The position numbers and the translations under genes were made by a program. A DNA stretch of 64,000 nt from Pratylenchus scribneri (Eukaryota; Nematoda; Chromadorea; Rhabditida; Pratylenchidae). Positions within the stretch are counted from its first letter, which is position 1, and the number at the start of each line of letters is the position of its first letter. The stretch lies in the NCBI GenBank assembly GCA_030063045.1, contig JAQSEB010000010.1:2659501-2723500 (forward strand), given 5' to 3'. Shown piece after piece: positions 12,401-24,400 of this stretch. Under the pieces are notes generated by a model that saw only the letters and a list, made by a program, of their open reading frames with translations, made no database searches and had not been told where the DNA came from.

Positions 12401-15400
12401 GTTCATCCATTCTCAAATTTGCCTCTAACTTTTCCAGCATTTCCTTCAGAATTGGCAAACTTTGCTTCAATTCGGCCAATTGGCTCAAATTTGCTTCATA
12501 ATTTGTTTCTTTTGCCACTATTTCAGCCAATCTCGCCTTCTTTTTTACCAATTCTTCATTTAACATTTGATTTTGGTAATTTAATTTCTTTTCTTCATCC
12601 AATTCATTATTCAGGATGGAAAGAAGATTCTATAAAGTGAATTAATATTAATTTTAATATTAAAAAAATGCTCACATTCACTTTCTCTCGGATTGGCCCA
12701 ATTTGTTGGCTTTTTTCCTCCCTCAATTTCTTTTGTTTCAATTTTTCCAGTGGAATTTGTGCCAATTCTTTGCTTAATCCCATCAATCGTTCATAATCTT
12801 CATTTGCCTTTTCAAATGGCTTCAATCCATTTTGAATTTGTTCGTCCATTTCCTTCTCAATATTTGCCAATTTTTCATCAATTTTTTCCACCAATTCTTT
12901 TTCATTTTCTGCTTCATTCAATTTTGTGGCCAATTTTAATTCCACATTTTTGATTCCATTTTTCAGTTCATTTTTCCTTCTTTCCAATTCATCATTTGGT
13001 GCCGGTGGCAAATGTGAATTTGCCTCATTCAATGGATTCAGAATTTGCCTTTTCATTTCATTCAAATCTTCGATGTTCTCAATTTTATTCAAAATTTGTT
13101 CCATTTCCTCTTTTTTCTTCTCCAACTCTTCAATTTGTTTTTCAAATTCTTTTTCCATTATTTTTTGCTTTTCTTCGGCATCAACCTTCTCTTTCTTTTC
13201 TGCCAATTCAGTGGCCAATTCTTCGGTGAATTCCCGCAATTTTAGTAATTTTCCTTCAGGCCATGTCATTGGTTTCAATGAATCCGTCAATTTGCCAATT
13301 TCAATCAATTTTTCCTTCTTTTTCCGAATTTCTTCCATTAATTTGTCCAAATCTTTGGCATTTTTTGCCTCTTTCTTTTTGGCCATTGCCTCCTTCAAAT
13401 TGGCTTCAATTTTTGCGGTTTCTTCATTGAATTGCGCCAATGCTTGTTTTCGATCTTTCATCGATTGCAATAAAATTGTGAATTGTTGGCCCAATTCCGA
13501 TTGTTTTTGGATGGCATTATTCAACATTTCTTCATCATCCCCTTTCAATATTATTTGTTGTAATTTCTCCAATTGTGGCCCAACTTCTTCTTCCAACAAT
13601 TCAATTGCCGTATTCAAATCCTCATCCACTGTCTGTTCATTCCCATCAATTTGTTCTGCCCTCCGAATATTTCTTTCCACTTCATTTGTTTCCCTTTCAA
13701 TTTCTCCTTTCAATGCCAAATTCGCCAATTTCTTTTGTACATCGGCTTCTTCTGTTTCCATCAATTTGGCCAATTCATCCATTTGTTCCTGAATTTGGCT
13801 CAATTCTTGGCCATCTTTGCATTTTTGTTCCAATTCCATCATTTCCTTTTGTAATTCTTTCAATTTCTTTTGTAAATTTTCCATTTCAATTGCCTTCTCT
13901 TTTGCATCTTCTTTTCCATGTATTTTTTGTGCTTCTTCATTCAATTCATTCAATCCAGCCCTCAATGCCTCCTTTTCGGCTTCCAATCTCTTTTCCTTCT
14001 CAACCACCTGTTCAAGCCGTTCTCGTTGCTTTCCAATGGCCAAATGTGCTTTTTCAATTTCTTCTTCAATTGGCCGTAATTCCGCTGCTGCCCCTTCATT
14101 TTTTGGCATATTTTGGAGAAGCCAACTTTTCAGCCTAATCATCCCATCTTTTGCCTCCAATGCTCGGCCTTTTAATCCATTCAATTTTCTCAACTCTTCT
14201 TCGGCTTGGCCCAAATTTCTGTTCTCCTCATCAACATTTATTATTTCTTCCATCAATCCAGAAGATTTTCCCTCCAAATTGTGCCTTTCTTTTTGCCATT
14301 CCTTCAATAATTCCATTTGTTTTTTTAATCCATTATTCATCATTTGGATTCGGTCAATTCTTTTTTGGGCATTCTCCTCCATTTCATCTTTTTGTTATTT
14401 CTCTTTTTGGCTCAATTCCAATGATGTTGCCGATGGCATCTTCTCAATTTCATTTTTCAATTTCTTTTCCATTTCATTCAATTCATTCATTCTTTGTTCG
14501 ATCATTTCAATTTTGAACATTTTGGGTATTTCTTCCTCTTCATTAATATTAATTGTGGCCGATGTTTCTTCATTCAACTGTTTCAAATCTTTCAACAAAA
14601 CATTCACTTTCTCCCGTTCATCAATTTTCTTTTTCAATTCAGCCTTAAAATATAATCAAATTATTTAATTCCGAATTAATTTTACCTTTAAACTATGGAC
14701 CAATTCATTTGCAATTTTCATTTGTTCCATTTGTTCTTGGCCAACTTCCATTGGAATGCCCTCTTGGATTGCCTCATTTTGAAGGGAATTTAATGTTGGC
14801 AAAATTCCATTCTCCAAATTCTCAATTGCCTTTTTCAATTCATCAATTTGTTCATCCCTTTCTTTTGGCTTTTGTTCAGTTTGTTTTGATTTCTTCTTTT
14901 TCTTTCTTTTCTTCTTTATTGTTATTGCCATTGTTGTTGGTGCCATTTCAACCAATTCATCAATTTTTTGGCCAATATTCTCCAAATTTTCATCAATTTT
15001 TCTTTGAATTGCTTCTTTTCTTTTCCTTTTCCATTTCAATTCCTCCATTCTCTGAATGAGCTTTTCGGCACGTGGATCCGTCAATGGCATTTGTTTTTGC
15101 ATTTCATTTGAACATTTTTGGATTTCTTCTTCCGGTGGAATTTCCATCTCCGCTTTTTGCAATATTTCCTCAATTTTTTGTACAAATTTGTCTGTTTTTT
15201 CTTTCTGAATTCCTTCGACCATTTCGACTACCATCTTTTCGGTCTTTTCAAGGCATTTTTCCATTTCTTCCAATGATGGTTTTTCGGCTCTGGCCACAAA
15301 TTTTCTGGCCTTTTTCCCATCCTCATTCTCCTTCTTCAATCTCTCCAATTTGGCCTTCAATTCTGGTATTGTCTCCTTTTCCATCATTTGAAGTGCTTCC

Positions 15401-18400
15401 AAGTTTTGTGATGGAATTTGCCTCCTCTCCAATTCCTCCAATTCCTTCTCCATTTGTTCTATTCCCTTTGTCATTTCCTTTTCATGTTCCAATTCTGCAC
15501 TAATTCCAGCCAATTCTTCCTCAAATTCTCTTTCCAATTGCTCAAAATCAACATCCAAAAAACGCACTTCGGAATAGGCCATTTCCAATGGGTCCATTTG
15601 TTCGGCTAATTGTTGTAATCCATCCAGCCGGCCATTCAATTCAATCAACGAATTCTGGGATTCCTAAATTGGGAAAATAAAATCCAATCATCCATTCATT
15701 CCCCCTTCCACTCACCATCAATTTTTCATACATTTCCTCAGCTTTGGTCACTTCATTGAATGGCTTATTTGTGACAATTTCTTCCAATGTTTTTCTTGCC
15801 GAATCCATTTGGGCATTTGCCAAATCCCTTTGCCGTACAAATTCCTCCCAATTTTTGCATCTCTTTTCCATCATTTCTTCAATCCGTTTCACTTCTCCAA
15901 TATTGGCTTTCAATGTTTCAGTTGGATCCAATTCCGTTGCCAATTTTGCATTATTTTCAACAAATTTGTCCGCATCCTCAATGGCTTTTGCCATTTTGGC
16001 TCTCTCATTTTGGAATGTTTGTGGCAATGAGTTTGGATCGTTCAAAATATTTTGGGCATTTGCCACAATTTTGACCAATGCATCATTCAATTCAGTGGTT
16101 TCTTGTGCCAATTTTTGTTTCAATTCATTTTCGGCAATTTGTTCCTTTAAAAATGACCTTTATAATTTGTCCATTTACATGTTTGCTTCCGTAATAGAAA
16201 TTTTTAACTTAAATTTAATTGTGTTTTTGTATTTTTCCAAATATTTTGTGTGTTTTTTTTTAAACATTTTTTCTGGAAAGATTTGTGTTTTCCGGTTAGA
16301 TTATGTTTCATTCCGGAAAGATTTGTGTTTTCCGGTTAGATTGTGTTTCATTCCGGAGAGATTTGTTTCCGGTTAGATTGTGTTTCCTTCCGGAAAGATT
16401 TGTGTTTTCCGGTTAGAATGTGTTTCATTCCGGAAAGATTTGTGTTTTCCGGTTAGATTGTGTTTCATTCCGGAAAGATTTGTGTTTTCCGGTTAGATTG
16501 TGTTTCATTCCGGAAAGATTTGTGTTTTCCGGTTAGAATGTGTTTCATTCCGGAGAGATTTGTTTCCGGTTAGATTGTGTTTCCTTCCGGAAAGATTTGT
16601 GTTTTCCGGTTAGATTATGTTTCATTCCGGAAAGATTTGTGTTTTATAGTTAGATTTCTCGAAAACACTTGGTATTTTTTATTTTTATCTTAAAATGTTT
16701 TAATCAAAAAATTACAAATTTAAATAATCTTTTAAACAATTTTGGAATCAACTTAACTCTAATTAATCCAACCAAAAATTTACCTTTAATTTTTGCCTCG
16801 TTTTGCCCACAGTATGTTTGCCCTTTTCCAATTCATTTTTCATTTCGTTGAATTCTTTCTTTTTCATCTCATCAAAATCTCCCTCCGGCATTTCCTTCAA
16901 TTTATTGGACAATTCTTCTAATTTCTTTGAATGCCCTTCCAATTCAGCCAATTGCTCTACATTTTGGCCTTCTTCCATTTGTGTGGCCAATTTTTTGTTC
17001 AATTCATCCAATTCTTTGATTGTTTCCATTCGAATTGCCATAAATTGTGCTGCCTTTGCCATTTTTTCTCCCAAAATTTGGCCCAATTCATGGATTTTTG
17101 CATTCAATTCTGCCAACAATTTTTCACCTCTTTCCCGAAGTGAGGCAGATTCATTTGCCAATGGCATTTCTGTCATCACTTTCTCCAAATTCAATTTGAT
17201 TTCTTCTAACATTTTCAGCCCATTCTCCTGCTTTTCCAATGATTCTGGATTGGCACATTCTTCCACTGTTTTTTGACTGATCAACAATAAATTTTCCACA
17301 ATTGGCCTCATTGCTTCCACTTTGATTCGCACTTTAATTGATTCCTCCATTCCATTCATTTCTGTTTCCAATTTGGCCAATTCTTTCTTTTCTTCTTTTA
17401 ATTCATTTTCCAATCCGGCATCAATCTTCACCATTCTTCTTTTTGGTTCATCCATTCTCAAATTTGCCTCTAACTTTTCCAGCATTTCCTTCAGAATTGG
17501 CAAACTTTGCTTCAATTCGGCCAATTGGCTCAAATTTGCTTCATAATTTGTTTCTTTTGCCACTATTTCAGCCAATCTCGCCTTCTTTTTTACCAATTCT
17601 TCATTTAACATTTGATTTTGGTAATTTAATTTCTTTTCTTCATCCAATTCATTATTCAGGATGGAAAGAAGATTCTATAAAGTGAATTAATATTAATTTT
17701 AATATTAAAAAAATGCTCACATTCACTTTCTCTCGGATTGGCCCAATTTGTTGGCTTTTTTCCTCCCTCAATTTCTTTTGTTTCAATTTTTCCAGTGGAA
17801 TTTGTGCCAATTCTTTGCTTAATCCCATCAATCGTTCATAATCTTCATTTGCCTTTTCAAATGGCTTCAATCCATTTTGAATTTGTTCGTCCATTTCCTT
17901 CTCAATATTTGCCAATTTTTCATCAATTTTTTCCACCAATTCTTTTTCATTTTCTGCTTCATTCAATTTTGTGGCCAATTTTAATTCCACATTTTTGATT
18001 CCATTTTTCAGTTCATTTTTCCTTCTTTCCAATTCATCATTTGGTGCCGGTGGCAAATGTGAATTTGCCTCATTCAATGGATTCAGAATTTGCCTTTTCA
18101 TTTCATTCAAATCTTCGATGTTCTCAATTTTATTCAAAATTTGTTCCATTTCCTCTTTTTTCTTCTCCAACTCTTCAATTTGTTTTTCAAATTCTTTTTC
18201 CATTATTTTTTGCTTTTCTTCGGCATCAACCTTCTCTTTCTTTTCTGCCAATTCAGTGGCCAATTCTTCGGTGAATTCCCGCAATTTTAGTAATTTTCCT
18301 TCAGGCCATGTCATTGGTTTCAATGAATCCGTCAATTTGCCAATTTCAATCAATTTTTCCTTCTTTTTCCGAATTTCTTCCATTAATTTGTCCAAATCTT

Positions 18401-21400
18401 TGGCATTTTTTGCCTCTTTCTTTTTGGCCATTGCCTCCTTCAAATTGGCTTCAATTTTTGCGGTTTCTTCATTGAATTGCGCCAATGCTTGTTTTCGATC
18501 TTTCATCGATTGCAATAAAATTGTGAATTGTTGGCCCAATTCCGATTGTTTTTGGATGGCATTATTCAACATTTCTTCATCATCCCCTTTCAATATTATT
18601 TGTTGTAATTTCTCCAATTGTGGCCCAACTTCTTCTTCCAACAATTCAATTGCCGTATTCAAATCCTCATCCACTGTCTGTTCATTCCCATCAATTTGTT
18701 CTGCCCTCCGAATATTTCTTTCCACTTCATTTGTTTCCCTTTCAATTTCTCCTTTCAATGCCAAATTCGCCAATTTCTTTTGTACATCGGCTTCTTCTGT
18801 TTCCATCAATTTGGCCAATTCATCCATTTGTTCCTGAATTTGGCTCAATTCTTGGCCATCTTTGCATTTTTGTTCCAATTCCATCATTTCCTTTTGTAAT
18901 TCTTTCAATTTCTTTTGTAAATTTTCCATTTCAATTGCCTTCTCTTTTGCATCTTCTTTTCCATGTATTTTTTGTGCTTCTTCATTCAATTCATTCAATC
19001 CAGCCCTCAATGCCTCCTTTTCGGCTTCCAATCTCTTTTCCTTCTCAACCACCTGTTCAAGCCGTTCTCGTTGCTTTCCAATGGCCAAATGTGCTTTTTC
19101 AATTTCTTCTTCAATTGGCCGTAATTCCGCTGCTGCCCCTTCATTTTTTGGCATATTTTGGAGAAGCCAACTTTTCAGCCTAATCATCCCATCTTTTGCC
19201 TCCAATGCTCGGCCTTTTAATCCATTCAATTTTCTCAACTCTTCTTCGGCTTGGCCCAAATTTCTGTTCTCCTCATCAACATTTATTATTTCTTCCATCA
19301 ATCCAGAAGATTTTCCCTCCAAATTGTGCCTTTCTTTTTGCCATTCCTTCAATAATTCCATTTGTTTTTTTAATCCATTATTCATCATTTGGATTCGGTC
19401 AATTCTTTTTTGGGCATTCTCCTCCATTTCATCTTTTTGTTTTTTCTCTTTTTGGCTCAATTCCAATGATGTTGCCGATGGCATCTTATCAATTTCATTT
19501 TTCAATTTCTTTTCCATTTCATTCAATTCATTCATTCTTTGTTCGATCATTTCAATTTTGAATATTTTGGGTATTTCTTCCTCTTCATTAATATCAATTG
19601 TGGCTGCTGTTTCATCATTCAACTGTTTCAAATCTTTCAACAAAACATTCACTTTCTCCCGTTCATCAATTTTCTTTTTCAATTCAGCCTTAAAATATAA
19701 TAAAATTATTTAATTCCGAATTAATTTTACCTTTAAACTATGGACCAATTCATTTGCAATTTTCATTTGTTCCATTTGTTCTTGGCCAACTTCCATTGGA
19801 ATGCCCTCTTGGATTGCCTCATTTTGAAGGGAATTTAATGTTGGCAAAATTCCATTTTCCAAATTCTCAATTGCCTTTTTCAATTCATCAATTTGTTCAT
19901 CCCTTTCTTTTGGCTTTTGTTCAGTTTGTTTTGATTTCTTCTTTTTCTTTCTTTTCTTCTTTATTGTTATTGCCATTGTTGTTGGTGCCATTTCAACCAA
20001 TTCATCAATTTTTTGGCCAATATTCTCCAAATTTTCATCAATTTTTCTTTGAATTGCTTCTTTTCTTTTCCTTTTCCATTTCAATTCCTCCATTCTCTGA
20101 ATGAGCTTTTCGGCACGTGGATCCGTCAATGGCATTTGTTTTTGCATTTCATTTGAACATTTTTGGATTTCTTCTTCCGGTGGAATTTCCATCTCCGCTT
20201 TTTGCAATATTTCCTCAATTTTTTCCACAAATTTGTCAGTTTTCTCTTGTTGAATTCCTTCGACCATTTCGGCTATCATCTTTTCAGACTTTTCAAGGCA
20301 TTTTTCCATTTCTTCCAATGATGGTTTTTCGGCTCTGGCCACAAATTTTCTGGCCTTTTTCGCATCCTCATTCTCCTTCTTCAATCTCTCCAATTTGGCC
20401 TTCAATTCTGGTATTGTCTCCTTTTCCATCATTTGAAGTGCTTCCAAGTTTTGTGATGGAATTTGCCTCCTATCCAATTCCTCCAATTCCTTCTCCATTT
20501 GTTCTATTCCCTTTGTCATTTCCTTTTCATGTTCCAATTCTGCACTAATTCCAGCCAATTCTTCCTCAAATTCTCTTTCCAATTGCTCAAAATCAACATC
20601 CAAAAAACGCACTTCGGAATAGGCCATTTCCAATGGGTCCATTTGTTCGGCTAATTGTTGTAATCCATCCAGCCGGCCATTCAATTCAATCAACGAATTC
20701 TGGGATTCCTAAATTGGGAAAATAAAATCCAATCATCCATTCATTCCCCCTTCCACTCACCATCAATTTTTCATACATTTCCTCAGCTTTGGTCACTTCA
20801 TTGAATGGCTTATTTGTGACAATTTCTTCCAATGTTTTTCTTGCCGAATCCATTTGGGCATTTGCCAAATCCCTTTGCCGTACAAATTCCTCCCAATTTT
20901 TGTGTCTCTTTTCCATCATTTCTTCAATCCGTTTCACTTCTCCAATATTGGCTTTCAATGTTTCATTTGGATCCAATTCCGTTGCCAATTTTGCATTATT
21001 TTCAACAAATTTGTCCGCATCCTCAATGACTTTTGCCATTTTGGCCTTCTCAATTTGGAAAGTTTGTGGCAATGAGTTTGGATCACTCAAAATGCCTTGG
21101 GCACTTGTCACCATTTCAATCATCTTTTCATTTATTCCTTTTATTTCTTCTTTAATTCTATTCTTCTCTTCCATTTCCATCATCTTCTTCTTTTCTTCTT
21201 CTTTAATTCTATTCTTCTCTTCCATTTCCATCATCTTCATCTTTTCATCTCTTCTCTTTTTCGGAATATTCAGCACAATTCTTTGTACATTTTTTGGCAT
21301 TCCTTCTGATTCCTCCCTTTCTCTTCTTATCAAAACCACATCCACATTCACTTCAGTCACTCTTTTTGGCCATTCTCCTTTTTGAATTGCTTTCAATTCG

Positions 21401-24400
21401 GCTTCTTTTTCTTCAATTTTCTTCTCAATTGTTTCCTTTATTTTATTCATTTTCTCCATTTTCTCATTCGCCTCATTCAAAATTGGCAATTCCACATTTA
21501 ATTGTGATAATTTCTCAACATTTGCCCTCAATTTTTGTGTTTCCGGTTCAATTTTTTCCAAGAGTTTGATTGCTTGAATTATGCCTTCCTGTTGAATTTG
21601 TTCAGCCGACAATATTCCATCTAATTCTGTTTCTGTTCCTTTGATTGTGTCCAATAAAATTGGTATTTCCTCCATCAAGGCTTTGGTCTCCATCGATTTT
21701 GAATATTCCCTGGCCAACATATCAGTTATTAATTTCAATTGCTTTAGGCCTAATTTCATTTCGCTCATCACATTTGAGGGAATTGTTGAATTTGTTAAAA
21801 TTTGGCCAATTTTTTGGCTAATTTCATTGCTTTCTTCAATTCCTTCATTTAATTGGGCCAATGTTGCCTCTGGGTTTGCCAACAATTGTTCCCCATTTTT
21901 GATTGAATTCATCAATTTTTCATTAATTTGTGCCCATGTTGTTTTGTTCCTTTCAAATTCTTCCAAATTCTTTTGGAATTTGCCATCCAATGTCCCAAAT
22001 CCTTCGACCAATTCAGCCAATTTGATTTTTTGTTCCATCATTTCGGCACTTTCTGTACCCGAATCCATTTTCATTCCATCCATTTCTGTTTGCAAATTAA
22101 GTAATTCCTCACGGACTCCTCCAATCATCTGAATTTGTTGATCGAATTGTTGCATTTCGCCCAAGGGCATTTGATCGGATTCGGCCAATATTGTCTCCAG
22201 CATTTCCTTCATTTCATCGGATTTTGACAAAACCAATTTGATTTGTTCAATTTGTGCTTGAATTTGTTTTTCTTTTTCTCCATTTTTCCCTTCTTGTTTT
22301 GTTGTTTCTTTTGGCGTTTTCATTGTACTTTCCTCTTCAAATATTTTTGGCTCTGTCCTTGTTGTTGAAGTCGATGGTCCTGGCATAATTTCCATAATTT
22401 CTTCCTCTTCTTCCGCTCTTTTTTCCCCAATTTCTTCCTCTCCAGTTTTTGGTTCAATTTCGACTTCCGATTCAGTTTCTTGTTTCAATGTTGTCAACTT
22501 TTTATGTAAATCCAGGAATTCTGCATCCGATTCGGAGCCGGCCCTTCTTTTCTTCTTGCCCGACTTTTTCAATTTCGCCTCCATTTCCTTCTCTTTTCGC
22601 CATTTGTCTTCAATTACCCGAATTATTGTGGTCACATTGTTGCTCAATCTAAGGATGATTCTTTTTCTCCTTGTTGGACTGTTCGATTTTGTGCCGTCCA
22701 CACTCATTTCCACATATTTCCTCGGTGCTCGGCATTGTTTCTTTAGCAGTTCAATTTGCAATTCCAAACCACTTAAAAGCTTTTCGGTGCGCGGCGATCT
22801 TTCCGACTGGGCAGCGTCTCGAACTTCTTGTTCCAATTCAGTCAATCTTTCCGTAATCTGCCCATAATTGGCTCTCAATGCCAATTCATCTTCCATTTCG
22901 GCACTCAATGCTTTGTGGAATCTTTTCAGTGAATTCTTCTCTCGTTTCAGCCCCGCAATCATCCGTTGCAATCTTTGTTTTTGGCCTTCATCTTGGGTTG
23001 AATTCAGCAGTAAATGTAAATCATCCTTCTGTTCCGTAATTTGAGTGGCCAATAACTTTAATGCATTGGCATCGGCCTGTGCTTGTTCCAATGGTTTTGG
23101 GGTATAATATCGGGCATGAAGTCGATCGATGGCCATTTTCCCTAGGGCCAATTCTTCTTCAATTCTGGTCAGTGGCAATTCTTTCGTACTATCTTCCACT
23201 TCCAAACTGGCTGCCAATTCGTGGATTATTCCGGGTTCAATTTGTGCCGTCTCCAACGGATTTGTGGACGTGGATGAAGTCGGCTGGTCCAATAGGGCCA
23301 ATGCCTCATTGATCATCACATCACTGTGGACTGAGGCCAAATCCGAGTCCAAATCAGATGGACCGGGTGAACCGTTGCTTCCGACAGAAGTCAATGAAGT
23401 CTATATGAGGAAATTTGGGATTTTTAAATTTTTTTTAGCAATTAAGCCTATTCAATACTCAAAGCCATATTTCTGCAAGGAATTAATAATAGTTTTGTGA
23501 ATATTTATAAAATGAATCGGAATTAGGGTAAAATTATTGATTTTTCTCCTCATTCAAATTATTTTCATTCAATTTCTCATTAATTGCCCTCAAAAATCAC
23601 CTGGGATGCCATTCGCGTGGCCCCAGAATCCGTTGATTCCATGCCCATTTTTTCACTTTGTTCGGCGATCATATCCACTTTTTCTCTTCTTATTGGAATT
23701 AAATGGGTTGATGGTAATTGCATTTGCTCAAATTCCTCCATAATTCGTTGATATTGTTGGCACTGGGCCTTGGCCAATTTCGCTTGACTTGGGTTGCCAA
23801 AATCGTGGGTTTGCAATTTGGCAACCTGAAAATTTGTTTTTTGTAAAATTTTTAAAACAAATGGACGGACCAGCCGAAAATGTTGAAGGCAATTGTCCCT
23901 GATTTGGACGAGTCTGGCCTGCCGCTGGGCCCATTCCATTTCGCCGCCACTCAACTTCAATTGGGCAATCTCTTTTTCCACCTGAAATATTGACGCACAA
24001 ATCAACAATTGAATACGGTTAATTCGAAATGATTGGCCCCTCAACAATTCGATTCTCTTATTTTTCATTTAAATTCCTTTCGGCGCCGCGTGGATATTTT
24101 TAAACTTAATAATGATCAAACCAGCAATTTCGGTGAAATAAAAAATGGAAAGGATGAAATCACTAATATAAAAATACTTAATAATTGGAAATAATAAATG
24201 CCAATTATTCTTTCAAATGCTTCTTAATTCCAATCAGAATTAATGAGTGAGATCGTTAATCTACTTAATCCTTTTCATAATTTGTTCCCAAACATTGGAG
24301 AATAGAACATTTTTTGGCCAATCTAACCGAAATTAAATACGAATCCCTGAATGAATAAGAACTTTTCGGATTGAACTTATCAAAATTATAATCAGAATTC

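Noticed and set aside
11683..20654. Many long plus-strand ORFs (up to about 290 codons, Phe/Ser-rich) across 11.7-20.6 kb
   Set aside because: They are antisense shadows of the Glu/Lys-rich anc-1 coding exons on the minus strand; Lys/Glu codons reverse-complement to Phe/Leu/Ser codons and rarely to stops.
23828..23875. A 46-bp intron within the anc-1 exon at 23601-23979
   Set aside because: A possible GT...AG pair exists, but the frame is open through it, so either reading is possible and I could not decide.
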